In this document: one piece after another, positions 1-9,855 of the stretch
Position numbering within the stretch: position 1 is the stretch's first letter
Layout: each line of letters opens with the position of its first letter
Source: Chitinophaga caseinilytica
Lineage (GTDB): Bacteria > Bacteroidota > Bacteroidia > Chitinophagales > Chitinophagaceae
NCBI RefSeq assembly: GCF_038396765.1
Contig: NZ_CP150096.1
Location: 2,277,001-2,341,000 of the forward strand
Length of the DNA: 64,000 nt
Direction of reading: 5' to 3'
Position numbers and translations under genes: made by a program
The notes under the pieces: generated by a model
Told to the model about the DNA's origin: nothing
The model's input: only the letters and a program-made list of their open reading frames with translations
The model's database searches: none

Positions 1-1
1 C

Positions 2-3000
2 CCGAAACTTGCAGTAACCTGTACCATTTTGTTTATCCTGCTCAGTTGGGCTGGCATTTCCGCCAAAGCACAGCTGAGGGCTGATTTCACACCCAGCAAA
101 TCCAGCGATTGCGAAAGCCTCATCACCAGATTCAACGATAATTCTACCGGGAACCCCGTTTCCTGGCAATGGAACCTCGGCAACGGATCCGTTTCAACGG
201 CCCAAAACCCCAGCGCATCCTACACTTCGCCCGGCACCTACAAAGTGACGCTCACGGTGAAAGACGCCGCCGGCAATACCAATTCCACGGAAAAAACCGT
301 CACCGTCTGGGCCAACCCCAAACCCGATTTCGCGGCCAGTCCGGTAAAAGGCTGCATCCCGTTCGACGTTACCTTTACCGACAAGTCCAATCCCGTCAAC
401 GGCACCATCACCACACAAAGCTGGGATTTCGGCGACGGCACCACCGGCTCCGGCAGCAACCCGGTCCACACCTACAACAACGTCCTGAAAGCCGCCGTGA
501 CACTTACCGTCACCAACAGCAACGGATGTACGGCGTCCAAAGTGATCCCCAATATCGTAGATGCCGGCGCCACGCTCACGGCCAACTTCAGCGTGTCTGA
601 CCGGTTTATTTGTTCGGCTCCGGGAACAGTGACGATCACCAATGCCTCCTCAGGCCCGGGCGCCCTCACGTATAAATGGGACTTCGGTGACGGGAAAACC
701 GCTACCGGCGCTAATCCGGGCTCGCATACGTACACCGCGAGAGGCGTGTATAAAATCACCCTCACCGTATCCAACGACAGGGGATGCGTTTCTTCCAAAA
801 CTTCGGAAGAGATCAACGTCGCCAATTATAAAACGAACTTCGATCTGCCCGCCAGCATTTGTGAAAACAGCAATACCAATTTCACCGCCAGCAATTCGCC
901 GCAAGCCGACAACGTGACCTGGAGCGTCGATAAGGGATATATCAGTTACTGGGGCGGTTCCGCTTATTATTCGCCCGCCGGCGCCGGTACCGTTAAAGTG
1001 ACCATGACGGCCGATTACGGCACCTGCCGCGAAACCGTTACGAAAGACTATGTGGTGAAACCCGCGCCACAGGCCGCTTTTTCCATCGATCAGGCTGCGA
1101 TCTGCGACGTTCCCGCCACCGTGAAACTAACCGATAATTCGACCGGCGCCACGAGCTGGAGCTGGACTTTCGGGGACGGCCAATCCTCCACGCAGCGGAA
1201 CCCCACCGTCACCTACACCAGCCTGGGATATTACTGGATCAAACAGACCGCCACCAATGCACAAGGCTGCTCCAGCACTACGGAGCGCTACATCCATGTT
1301 CAGAAACCGGAAATCTACGCCTACGCCAGCATTACATCGGGCTGTGAAGGGATTTCCCCTGCATTCGGCGCCAGCAGCACCACCGGAGATGATATTGTAA
1401 GTTATGAATGGGATTTCGGGGACGGAAGCCCCAAATCCTCCGAAGCCACGCCCACACACACTTACAACAAAGCTGGCAACTATGTTGTGAAAATGAATTA
1501 TACCACGGCCAACGGCTGTAAAGGCACCGCAACCTCGTATTCCTTTTACCAGATCAGTGTGTATAAAAAACCGACGCCCGATTTCACTTCTCCACAGGCG
1601 CCGCAGGTTTGCGGGAACAATTGGGTGATATTCAACGCCACAACGGATGTGGGCACTTCCTTCAGCTGGAACTTCGGGGACTATTACGGCGGCTCCAACC
1701 AAAATACGCAACACAGCTACCGCGAGCCCGGAACGTACGACGTGTCGCTGACCGTGTCTAACAACGGATGTGCGACCACCATCACCAAACCGGCTTTCAT
1801 CAAAGCCGTCAACCCTTTCCCCAGGTTCGTCAGAAAGGATATCGACTGCAATAACCGGACAACCATCAGCTTCGAAGACCAATCCATCGGAACCATCACC
1901 AGCTGGAAATGGAGCTGGGGCGATGGAAAGGAAGATGCCTTCACCACGAAAACCCATCCTTCCCATAAATACGACAAAACCGGCCAATATCTCGTGAAAC
2001 TCACGGTGTCCGACGGCACCTGCACCAGCACCGATTCCGCCACCATAAGCGTTTACGCGCCGGGCACCATCACTATCAGCGCCGATAAACCGGACCTTTG
2101 CGGCAACGAAACCCTCAAAGCCACGTTGCTGACCATCGACCGGTCGCTGTATTATTCCTATTACTATTACAGCTGGATTTCTTCGGAAGGCTCAACGCCG
2201 CAGTGGGACAACTACAACTACGACAAGGTGAGCTACACCAACCTGAAGCCCGGTAAAAATACCATTCACTTCCTGGCGGTCAACCATCAGGGTTGCCTCG
2301 ATTCCAGCAACAAAGTGGAAGTGAACGTGCGCGGCCCGCTCGCCAAATTCAAATCACCCGACGTGCTGGAATGCCGCGGAACGGAATTGACTTTCGTTGA
2401 CCAGACCGATATTTCGAAAGGGAAACCCATCAAGACCTGGTCCTGGGACTTCGGCGATGGTACCGGCCCCAAAATATTCACGGCGCCTCCGTTCAAATAT
2501 ACCTACCATAAATCCGGGTACTTCTATCCGAGGCTGACCGTTACCGACGAAGAAGGATGCAGCAATTCGGCAGACGGGACCTACCTCCAGGTAAACGGCC
2601 CCAACGCCGATTTTACGCCCAGCGCCAACCTGATCCGGCCGGGCGGCGATGTATGGTTCTACAACAACACCAGCGAAACGGGCGGCTATGCTACGTATGA
2701 GTGGGATTTCGGGGATGGGACCACTTCCACCGATTACAGCCCGAACAAAACGTATCCCGACAAAGGTTTATATACCGTGAAGCTGCTGGTGAGGGATAAT
2801 AACGGTTGTACCGACAGTATTAAAAAACAGATCAAGGTGTCGAGCGTGAGCGCGGATTTTACGTTTACCACCACGTTCGTCAACAATAGCGGCTGCCCGC
2901 CGGTGATCGCCAAATTCACGAATGTTTCGCTCAATTACAGCAGCTCGTATTGGGATTTTGGCGACGGAAGCTTCTCCACGCTCGATAATCCTTCCCATAC

Positions 3001-4858
3001 CTACACCTACGCCGGCAAGTACAAAGTGAAACTGAAAGTGGTGGGCGATGCGGGAACGGAAGACGAGTTTGAACAGGAAGTGGAAGTGAAAGGCCCCTAT
3101 GCCACGATCACGACTTCCGCCACGGGCGGTTGCCTCACGAAAGAGATCGAGTTTACGGTGGATGCGGTGAACGCCGTGAATTTTGCATGGGATTTTACGG
3201 ACGGGGAAGTAACGGAAACAACGGCCGCCTCCATCAAGCATACCTTTAAAGATCCGGGCGTGTACAAACCGCGCCTCATCCTGTCTGACCAGGCCGGGTG
3301 CAAAGGCACCGCTTTCCTCAAAGATCCGATCGTGATCGACAAACTGGACGTAAAACTGAACACCACACCGGCGTTTCTGTGCGATAAAGGCTGGATCGAT
3401 TTCAAGCCCGAATTCAACAGCTATTCCATCGACGAGTTGAAAGAAGCGGCGGAATACAAATGGACGTTCGACGCGGGGCTGACCGTTCAGGACGAAACCA
3501 CCGCCCAGCCCCGTTTCTATCTCGATCAGCAGAGAGCTTTCACTTTCACGCTCACCACCACCACCGCATACGGATGCTCCCAAACGGTGAACAAGACCGT
3601 GCAGGTGTTCCCCCGGCCGGTTTCGGCCATCACGGCACCGCTGCAGGCTTGCCAGGACGCACAGGTGACGTTCAGCGGCGCAGTGAGCGTGGTAAACGAT
3701 GTGACCTGGAAATGGGACTTCGCCAACGGAAGCACCAGTACCGCACAACAACCCGGCGGACAGGCGTTTTCCAAACCCGGGCTCACAGCCGTGCAACTCA
3801 TCGTTTCCAGTAAAGACGGATGTAACGACACCGCTGTCCACCAAATCAATATCACGCCAACGCCGGTGGTGAATGCCGCATCCGCTGCATCTTTCGTTTG
3901 TCTTGGCAATAGCACAACTTTGAGCGCCGGCGGTGGTATCAGCTACCGGTGGGCGCCGGTGGATGGGCTGGACGATCCTTCGTCTCCCACGCCGGTGGCG
4001 GCTCCCGACATAAACACAGACTATATGGTGACGGTGACGGACGCCAACGGATGCACCAATTCAGGCGAAGTGAGCATTCGCGTAGCGCAGCCGTTCCAGA
4101 TCCAAACCATGCCCGATACCACTTTGTGCCTGGGTCACGTGCTTCCGCTGCGGGTTTCCGGCGCGGACCATTATCAGTGGAAAGGGGAAGGGCTGGACAA
4201 GACGGATATTCCCCTTCCGCGCGCCACCATCAAATCCACCGGCAATTACACATATGAAGTAACCGGCTTCGACGCAGACGGATGTTTCACGGACGATGCC
4301 ACCGTTACGGTGAACGTGCATCCCGCGCCCACAAGCAACGCAGGGCCGGATCGCGTGGTGATGTCCGGGGTTCCGGTAGTGCTGGGCGGACAGGGCAGCT
4401 CCGACATCGTTAAATGGACCTGGACGCCCCCGAAATTCCTGGATTGCCCTACCTGTCCCGCTCCGAGTGCGCTCCCCGACCTTACCACCCGTTATAAACT
4501 GGAAGTGGAAAACCGGTTCGGGTGCAAAGCGATCGACGATGTGCTGGTGACGGTGGGCTGCGACCAGGGCAGCGTTTTCATGCCGAACGCCATCACCCCC
4601 AATAAAGACGGCATCAACGAATGGTTCTATCCCAAAGGACGCGGCATCAAGGAAGTAAACTGGATGCGGATTTACGACAGATGGGGTGGGCTGGTATTCG
4701 AGAACGTGCACTTCCAGCTGAACAATCCGGCGGCGGGCTGGAACGGCAGCTGGAAAAACAAAACCTCGCCTTACGGCACGTATGTTTACGCCATCGAAAC
4801 GGTGTGTGAAGACGGCAGCACATTCATTTTCCGCGGAACGGTGACCGTGATCCGGTAA
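2..4858 (+). CDS. Giant multi-PKD secreted protein with type IX sorting domain (5' end outside window)
   Basis: The reading frame is open from the first bases, and the residues before the first possible start (a TTG at 29) form the hydrophobic part of a signal peptide ending near AKAQ, so the true start lies upstream of the window. About 12 PKD-type immunoglobulin repeats follow, each with a WDFGDG-like core and a downstream HTY (for example near 430, 680, 1410, 2450, 2710 and 2950). The last 85 or so residues, from VFMPNAITPNKDGINEWF on, are a gliding-motility-associated C-terminal domain of the CHU_C type, a known sorting signal for the type IX secretion system. I infer a surface-exposed or secreted adhesin or scaffold; no catalytic domain is visible. 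A shared terminator separates it from convergent uxaA. Confidence 0.9.
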   Translation, partial: PKLAVTCTILFILLSWAGISAKAQLRADFTPSKSSDCESLITRFNDNSTGNPVSWQWNLGNGSVSTAQNPSASYTSPGTYKVTLTVKDAAGNTNSTEKTVTVWANPKPDFAASPVKGCIPFDVTFTDKSNPVNGTITTQSWDFGDGTTGSGSNPVHTYNNVLKAAVTLTVTNSNGCTASKVIPNIVDAGATLTANFSVSDRFICSAPGTVTITNASSGPGALTYKWDFGDGKTATGANPGSHTYTARGVYKITLTVSNDRGCVSSKTSEEINVANYKTNFDLPASICENSNTNFTASNSPQADNVTWSVDKGYISYWGGSAYYSPAGAGTVKVTMTADYGTCRETVTKDYVVKPAPQAAFSIDQAAICDVPATVKLTDNSTGATSWSWTFGDGQSSTQRNPTVTYTSLGYYWIKQTATNAQGCSSTTERYIHVQKPEIYAYASITSGCEGISPAFGASSTTGDDIVSYEWDFGDGSPKSSEATPTHTYNKAGNYVVKMNYTTANGCKGTATSYSFYQISVYKKPTPDFTSPQAPQVCGNNWVIFNATTDVGTSFSWNFGDYYGGSNQNTQHSYREPGTYDVSLTVSNNGCATTITKPAFIKAVNPFPRFVRKDIDCNNRTTISFEDQSIGTITSWKWSWGDGKEDAFTTKTHPSHKYDKTGQYLVKLTVSDGTCTSTDSATISVYAPGTITISADKPDLCGNETLKATLLTIDRSLYYSYYYYSWISSEGSTPQWDNYNYDKVSYTNLKPGKNTIHFLAVNHQGCLDSSNKVEVNVRGPLAKFKSPDVLECRGTELTFVDQTDISKGKPIKTWSWDFGDGTGPKIFTAPPFKYTYHKSGYFYPRLTVTDEEGCSNSADGTYLQVNGPNADFTPSANLIRPGGDVWFYNNTSETGGYATYEWDFGDGTTSTDYSPNKTYPDKGLYTVKLLVRDNNGCTDSIKKQIKVSSVSADFTFTTTFVNNSGCPPVIAKFTNVSLNYSSSYWDFGDGSFSTLDNPSHTYTYAGKYKVKLKVVGDAGTEDEFEQEVEVKGPYATITTSATGGCLTKEIEFTVDAVNAVNFAWDFTDGEVTETTAASIKHTFKDPGVYKPRLILSDQAGCKGTAFLKDPIVIDKLDVKLNTTPAFLCDKGWIDFKPEFNSYSIDELKEAAEYKWTFDAGLTVQDETTAQPRFYLDQQRAFTFTLTTTTAYGCSQTVNKTVQVFPRPVSAITAPLQACQDAQVTFSGAVSVVNDVTWKWDFANGSTSTAQQPGGQAFSKPGLTAVQLIVSSKDGCNDTAVHQINITPTPVVNAASAASFVCLGNSTTLSAGGGISYRWAPVDGLDDPSSPTPVAAPDINTDYMVTVTDANGCTNSGEVSIRVAQPFQIQTMPDTTLCLGHVLPLRVSGADHYQWKGEGLDKTDIPLPRATIKSTGNYTYEVTGFDADGCFTDDATVTVNVHPAPTSNAGPDRVVMSGVPVVLGGQGSSDIVKWTWTPPKFLDCPTCPAPSALPDLTTRYKLEVENRFGCKAIDDVLVTVGCDQGSVFMPNAITPNKDGINEWFYPKGRGIKEVNWMRIYDRWGGLVFENVHFQLNNPAAGWNGSWKNKTSPYGTYVYAIETVCEDGSTFIFRGTVTVIR

Positions 4859-4878
4859 GATATTTTATCCATAAAATG

Positions 4879-4908
4879 AAAGCGGCGAAGCATATGCTCC
4901 GCCGCTTT
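4879..4908. terminator. Bidirectional terminator between the PKD gene and uxaA
   Basis: A near-perfect inverted repeat with the arms AAAGCGGCG and CGCCGCTTT and a central AGCATATGCT is flanked by A-rich sequence on the left and a T-rich run on the right. It lies between two convergent genes and can serve both. Confidence 0.8.
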
Positions 4909-4935
4909 TCTATTTTTCATCTACATTGTCCGGGA

Positions 4936-6582
4936 TTAAAGGCTCACGCCGCGTTTCCAGGGAATGAAATCGTCCTGGTGGAGGCGTTCTGCTTTGGTGA
5001 TCTCTTCGCCGCTGGCCAGTCTGATCACGTAGTCGAGGATATCTTCACCCATCTGTTCGATGGTTTTTTGTCCGCTGATGATGCTGCCGGTATCGATGTC
5101 GATAATGTCGGGCATGCGTTGTGCGAGGCGGCTGTTGGTAGCCAGTTTCACTACAGGCGCGATGGGGTTGCCGGTAGGTGTTCCGAGGCCGGTAGTGAAG
5201 AGGACCACATTCGCGCCGGAGCCTACTTCCGCGGAGGTGGATTCTACGTCGTTACCCGGTGTGCAAAGCAGGTTGAGGCCCGGTTTGGTCACATATTCCG
5301 TGTAATCCAGTACATCGCGGACGGGGGAGGTGCCGCCTTTTTTGGCTGCGCCGGCCGATTTGATGGCGTCGGTGATGAGGCCGTCTTTGATATTGCCCGG
5401 CGAGGGGTTCATGTAAAACCCGGAACCAACGGATTGCGCCTGGTTCTCGTACGCGCGCATGATGGTGATGAACTTATCTGCAGTGGCTTCTTCTTCGCAA
5501 CGGTTGATCAGTTCCTGTTCCACGCCGCACAGCTCGGGGAATTCGGAAAGGATGGTGGTGCCTCCGAGTGCAACCAGGAGGTCGGACGTGTGGCCGATGG
5601 CCGGGTTGGCGGATATGCCGCTGAACCCGTCGGAGCCGCCGCATTCCAGGCCGATGGTGATTTTGGACAGGGGCGCGGGTTTGCGTTCCTGTTTGTTGGC
5701 TTCCACGAGTGCGAGGAAGGTGTCGCGGATGGCGTTGCTCAGCATATTGAATTCCGAGCCGCTGGTTTGCTGTTCGTAAACGAGGACGGGCTTGTTGAAA
5801 TCGGGATTCAGTTTTTTGAGCGATTCCTGGAGGATGGATACCTGGGCGTGCTGGCAGCCGAGGCTGAGCACGGTGGCGCCGGCCACATTGGGGTGGTGGA
5901 TGTAACCGGCGAGGAGGGCGCAGAGCGCGTCGGAATCTTGCCGGGTGCCGCCGCATCCGCCTTCGTGGATGAGGAATTTCACGCCGTCGATATTCGGGAA
6001 TACGGTGCTGCGGGTGCTCGACTGATCGGCTTCCGCTGCTTTATAATCTTTAATGGCGTCGAGGTCCCCGGATTTGAAGAGGCTGACGAGGTCGTTTACC
6101 TGTTGGTTATATACTTCGGGCGGCGCGAATCCGAGCCCTTTTTCGAAGGCGGTTTTGATCACGCCCACGTTCCTGTTCTCGCAAAATACCATCGGTATCA
6201 CGAGCCAGTAATTGCGGGTGCCTACCTGGCCGTCTGCCCGATGGAAACCATTGAAAGTCTTGTTCTTCCATTTGCTCACGTCGGGCGCCTGCCACTGGAT
6301 GGAGGCGTCTTTTTCATGGAAAGCGTCGGCGTCGTGCTGGAGGTTCTTTACGGTGATGGGCTCGCCGGGGGCGATGTCTGTCACGGCTTTCCCTACCAGA
6401 ACGCCGTACATCAGCACGGGATCGCCGGAATGGAGGGGCGCGAACGGAAATTTATGTTTGGCGGGAACGTTGTGCGTCAATTGGATCGAAGTGCCGTTGA
6501 ACTCGATCTGCCGGCCTGCCGGAAGATCCTGTAAAGCCACCAGCACATTGTCTTTCGGGTGAATCTGAAGAAAGGTGTTCAT
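4936..6582 (-). CDS. uxaA: Altronate dehydratase (UxaA family)
   Basis: Predicted to dehydrate D-altronate to 2-keto-3-deoxy-D-gluconate (KDG), the second step of galacturonate catabolism, in the cytoplasm. The 548-residue product has the family layout: an N-terminal SAF domain (about residues 1-95) and a long dehydratase domain with the GGCGGTRQD motif (about residue 205) and SLGCQHAQ shortly after. Length and both domains fit full-length UxaA; related galactarate dehydratases share this fold, so substrate is inferred. It stands divergent from kduI, with a TAACTTTG -7 box on its strand (6661-6668) and a LacI-type palindrome upstream. No uxaB or uxaC lies in the window, so altronate formation must be encoded elsewhere. 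Confidence 0.87.
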   Translation of the reverse strand: MNTFLQIHPKDNVLVALQDLPAGRQIEFNGTSIQLTHNVPAKHKFPFAPLHSGDPVLMYGVLVGKAVTDIAPGEPITVKNLQHDADAFHEKDASIQWQAPDVSKWKNKTFNGFHRADGQVGTRNYWLVIPMVFCENRNVGVIKTAFEKGLGFAPPEVYNQQVNDLVSLFKSGDLDAIKDYKAAEADQSSTRSTVFPNIDGVKFLIHEGGCGGTRQDSDALCALLAGYIHHPNVAGATVLSLGCQHAQVSILQESLKKLNPDFNKPVLVYEQQTSGSEFNMLSNAIRDTFLALVEANKQERKPAPLSKITIGLECGGSDGFSGISANPAIGHTSDLLVALGGTTILSEFPELCGVEQELINRCEEEATADKFITIMRAYENQAQSVGSGFYMNPSPGNIKDGLITDAIKSAGAAKKGGTSPVRDVLDYTEYVTKPGLNLLCTPGNDVESTSAEVGSGANVVLFTTGLGTPTGNPIAPVVKLATNSRLAQRMPDIIDIDTGSIISGQKTIEQMGEDILDYVIRLASGEEITKAERLHQDDFIPWKRGVSL

Positions 6583-6660
6583 GATATGCTAAAATAGACC
6601 ATTTGCTGAAGTTGCGTTAATACTATCCACTGTATTCATGATTTAATATTAACGCACCCA

Positions 6661-6668
6661 CAAAGTTA
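6661..6668 (-). promoter_or_regulatory. -7 promoter box for uxaA
   Basis: Read on the minus strand this is TAACTTTG, an exact fit to the Bacteroidota TAnnTTTG -7 element. A TTG on the same strand at 6693-6695 is a candidate -33 element. It lies about 80 bp upstream of the uxaA start. Confidence 0.55.
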
Positions 6669-6712
6669 CATATTCCTCCCGCCATGGCGCGCCAATGGCC
6701 TGTTAATCTTTA

Positions 6713-6726
6713 TGCAAACGTTTGCA
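6713..6726. promoter_or_regulatory. LacI-family operator TGCAAACGTTTGCA (uxaA/kduI intergenic)
   Basis: A perfect 14-bp palindrome with a central CG, the typical shape of a LacI/GalR operator. It lies between divergent uxaA and kduI, and its right half supplies a TTTG that could be the -33 element of a kduI promoter (candidate -7 TAACTT at 6745-6750). The same 14-mer recurs at 44309-44322 before a second GH88 gene. The regulator at 10640, whose recognition helix reads VSTVSR, is the likely ligand. Confidence 0.75.
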
Positions 6727-6813
6727 GATTTCATTGATTATTTATAACTTCCGGCTCCCGTTCCACGGTATTATTTCATTACGATTTCGCATACATCTAA
6801 AAAAACATCCTAA

Positions 6814-7659
6814 TTGATGAGCACGCATATCGAAACCAGGTACGCCAGCAGTCCGGCCGAAGCCAAATCCTGGGACACCGCCCAGGCCCGTGAAGCCCTG
6901 CTGATACCTTCGCTCTTCGAGGCAGACGCCGTTCGCCTCGTATACAGTCATTACGACCGGTTCATCACCGGCGGCGCCATGCCCGTAGCCGGCCCGCTCA
7001 TCCTCGGGGCCCCCGATGCCCTCAAGGCGGAATTCTTCCTCGAGCGCCGCGAACTGGGCATCATCAACGTGGGCGCCCCCGGCACCGTAACCGTAGACGG
7101 AGAAGCGTTCGAACTGGGGCACAAGGAAGCGCTCTACATCGGCAAAGGCAAGCGCAGCGTAATTTTCGCATCCGCCAGCGCAGCCGCTCCGGCGATGTTC
7201 TACCTCAATTCCACCCCCGCGCACATGACCTACCCCACCCGCCGCGTCACCAAAGCAGAAGCGGAAGTGGTAACCCTCGGCGCCCAGGAAACCGCCAATC
7301 ACCGCACGATCAACAAACTGCTCGTCAACTCCGTAATCCCCACCTGCCAACTCCAGATGGGCATGACGGAACTCAAGCCCGGCAACACCTGGAACACCAT
7401 GCCCGCCCACACGCACGACCGCCGCATGGAAGTTTATTTCTATTTCGAAGTGCCCCAGGGCCAGTCGGTTTGCCACTTCTGGGGCCAGCCGCAGGAAACC
7501 CGGCACATCTGGATGCAAAACAACCAGGCCGTCATTTCCCCGCCCTGGTCTATCCACTCCGGCTCCGGCACCAGCAACTACACCTTTATCTGGGGCATGG
7601 CCGGCGAAAACCTCGATTACGGCGACATGGACCATTGCGCCATCACCGATTTAAGATAG
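6814..7659 (+). CDS. kduI: 5-keto-4-deoxyuronate isomerase
   Basis: Isomerises 5-keto-4-deoxyuronate (the open form of the unsaturated uronic acid released by GH88/GH105 enzymes) to 3-deoxy-D-glycero-2,5-hexodiulosonate in the cytoplasm. The 281-residue length fits KduI. The metal-binding cupin motif is intact: His198 and His200 in MPAHTHDRR, Glu205, and His247 in PPWSIHSG, matching the zinc ligands known for the family. It is the first gene of a tight operon (7 bp to the next gene) with the LacI-type operator about 90 bp upstream, so induction by pectin or uronate products is likely. Confidence 0.95.
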   Translation: MMSTHIETRYASSPAEAKSWDTAQAREALLIPSLFEADAVRLVYSHYDRFITGGAMPVAGPLILGAPDALKAEFFLERRELGIINVGAPGTVTVDGEAFELGHKEALYIGKGKRSVIFASASAAAPAMFYLNSTPAHMTYPTRRVTKAEAEVVTLGAQETANHRTINKLLVNSVIPTCQLQMGMTELKPGNTWNTMPAHTHDRRMEVYFYFEVPQGQSVCHFWGQPQETRHIWMQNNQAVISPPWSIHSGSGTSNYTFIWGMAGENLDYGDMDHCAITDLR

Positions 7660-7666
7660 TCTGCAT

Positions 7667-9838
7667 ATGTTCTATACATGGAAAAAATGGTGCCTCGCAG
7701 GCATCGCCGCCGCATCGCTCGCCCTGCCCGCCACGGCGCAGGAACGGCTGCAAGCCGACACGCTTTTCACCTATATGAAAAAGGTGAACGACTGGCAGTT
7801 CAAAAACCTGGAACGCAAAGGCTGGACCTGGCAGAAATGGGACTGGACGAACGGTGCCCTTTACGCCGGCGCCTATGCTTACGCCGAGATCGCCAACGAT
7901 CCGGCGAACTTCGAACGGCTGCTGCGGATTTCGGAAGATAACGGCTGGAACACAGGGCCACGGAGGCTTTTCGCTGACGATTACTGCGTTGGCCAACTCT
8001 ACGCCCAACTGTACCGCGTATACGGAGAAGAGCCCATGATACGCCGCTGGCGCTCGCTGGCGGACAGTATCGGCAAATTACCGCACGATGAGCCGCTCGA
8101 CTGGAAGAACAGTATCCACCTGCGCGAATGGGCCTGGTGCGACGCCCTGTTCATGGGCCCCCCGGCGCTGGCGTACCTTTCCACCGCCACCAACGACCCG
8201 TCCTACCTGGAAACGGCCGTGAAACTATGGTGGAAAACCTCCGATTTCCTATACAACAAATCCGAACGCCTCTATTACCGCGACGCCCGTTATTTCGACA
8301 AAAAAGAAAGCAACGGCGCCAACGTGTTCTGGAGCCGCGGAAATGGTTGGGTAATGGGCGGATTGGTGAGGATGCTCGCCAACATGCCGGCCAATCACCC
8401 GTCGCGCCCCGCGTTCGAAAAGCAGTTTAAAGACATGGCCACGCGGTTGGCGGGTTTGCAGTATGCAGACGGCACCTGGCACGCGGCTTTGCTGGATATG
8501 GACAGTTATCCTTCCAAAGAAACCAGCGGCACGGGCTTTTTCATTTATGCGATGGCCTGGGGCGTGAACAATGGCTTGCTGCCGAAGAAAGACTTCCGGC
8601 CCGTGCTCGTCAAAGGCTGGAACGCGCTGCAGCAGAGCGTTCACGCAGACGGCAAGCTGGGATTTGTGCAGAAGATCGCCGATTCGCCCGGCAAAACCAC
8701 GTTCGACGATACGGAGGTATATGGCGTAGGGGCGTTCCTCCTCGCCGGCACCGAATTGCTGAAAATGGCGCTGGCCGAACAGAAATTCCCGGTTACTGTT
8801 GAGGTATATAATCCCGCAGGCGCCGTAGCCCCGCTTTCCGAACTGGATTACGCCGCGGTGGCCGCCAAATGGAAACCCCTGCGCAAGGGGCCCTTCAAAA
8901 TCATCAACGCGGTTACCGGCAAGGAAGTGGCTTACCAGCTGATCACCGAAGGCGGCAAACAACCGGTAAAAATCCTGGTCGATGCGCCCCTGGCCCCCGG
9001 TGGCCGCGCGGTCCTCACTTTCGCGGAAGGCGTTCCCGCGCCCGTGGAACCGAAAACCTACGGAAGGTACATCGCCGAGCGGCTCGACGATTACGCCTGG
9101 GAAAACGACCGCGTGGCGTTCCGCATGTACGGCCGCGCGCTGGAATCGCAACCCAAGCATAATGCGTATGGTGTGGATTTCTGGAACAAACGGACCGAAA
9201 AAATGATCGTCAACAGTTGGTACAAACGCACCAATTATCATAAAGACGAAGGCGAGGGACTGGACGGTTACAGCGTAGGTTTCACGCTGGGCGCGGGCGG
9301 CATTGCGCCGTACACGAAAGACAGCATTTGGTACTCCCGCAACTACACCGGCCACCGCATGCTCGACAGCGGTGCGCTCCGCACCACCTTCGAACTGCAA
9401 TACGAGCCCTGGAACGCAGATGGCAAACAAGTGAGCGTGGTAAAACGCGTGTCGATCGATGCGCACAGCCAGCTTTCCCGGATGGAAATCACCTACACTG
9501 CGCCACTCACGGCTGCCGTGGGGATCGTGAAGCGCCCGGCGCCCGGTACGGAATATTTCGGGGAGCAGGACGGAGTGATGGGTTACTGGGAGCCCGCTTC
9601 GCCGAAAGACGGTACCACCGGCATCGGCGTGGTAATGGTGACGCCCGTAAAGGAAATGGCCATGGAAAAGGGGCACCTGCTGTCTATCGTTCCCACGGCC
9701 GAAGGCAATAAAGTGGTGTATTATACCGGTGGCGCCTGGGACAAAGCGGGCCTGATCACCAACTCCGGCGAGTGGTTCAATTACCTCCGGCAGGAAGCGC
9801 AGAAGCTGCGGAAGCCCGTCCAGGTAAGGATTTACTAA
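7667..9838 (+). CDS. GH105 unsaturated rhamnogalacturonyl hydrolase fused to DUF4861
   Basis: Secreted or periplasmic enzyme with a signal peptide ending near ATAQ (residue 25). Residues about 30-370 form a GH105-type alpha/alpha barrel; WAWCDALFMGPP carries the aspartate (Asp159) expected as the catalytic acid in YteR-type enzymes. These enzymes remove the terminal 4,5-unsaturated uronic acid left by polysaccharide lyases. Residues about 375-723 match the DUF4861 pattern (beta-rich, beginning with VEVYNPAGAVAPLSE). At 723 residues it is about twice the length of a stand-alone GH105. It lies between kduI and kduD, so its product would feed directly into the Kdu enzymes. The role of the C-terminal domain is unknown. 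Confidence 0.88.
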   Translation: MFYTWKKWCLAGIAAASLALPATAQERLQADTLFTYMKKVNDWQFKNLERKGWTWQKWDWTNGALYAGAYAYAEIANDPANFERLLRISEDNGWNTGPRRLFADDYCVGQLYAQLYRVYGEEPMIRRWRSLADSIGKLPHDEPLDWKNSIHLREWAWCDALFMGPPALAYLSTATNDPSYLETAVKLWWKTSDFLYNKSERLYYRDARYFDKKESNGANVFWSRGNGWVMGGLVRMLANMPANHPSRPAFEKQFKDMATRLAGLQYADGTWHAALLDMDSYPSKETSGTGFFIYAMAWGVNNGLLPKKDFRPVLVKGWNALQQSVHADGKLGFVQKIADSPGKTTFDDTEVYGVGAFLLAGTELLKMALAEQKFPVTVEVYNPAGAVAPLSELDYAAVAAKWKPLRKGPFKIINAVTGKEVAYQLITEGGKQPVKILVDAPLAPGGRAVLTFAEGVPAPVEPKTYGRYIAERLDDYAWENDRVAFRMYGRALESQPKHNAYGVDFWNKRTEKMIVNSWYKRTNYHKDEGEGLDGYSVGFTLGAGGIAPYTKDSIWYSRNYTGHRMLDSGALRTTFELQYEPWNADGKQVSVVKRVSIDAHSQLSRMEITYTAPLTAAVGIVKRPAPGTEYFGEQDGVMGYWEPASPKDGTTGIGVVMVTPVKEMAMEKGHLLSIVPTAEGNKVVYYTGGAWDKAGLITNSGEWFNYLRQEAQKLRKPVQVRIY

Positions 9839-9855
9839 TTTCGAAATACAGATTT

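Noticed and set aside
4876..6534. Long plus-strand open frame of 552 codons opposite uxaA
   Set aside because: It is the antisense shadow of a clear altronate dehydratase gene; the translation is rich in Gly, Phe and Val runs with no recognisable domain.
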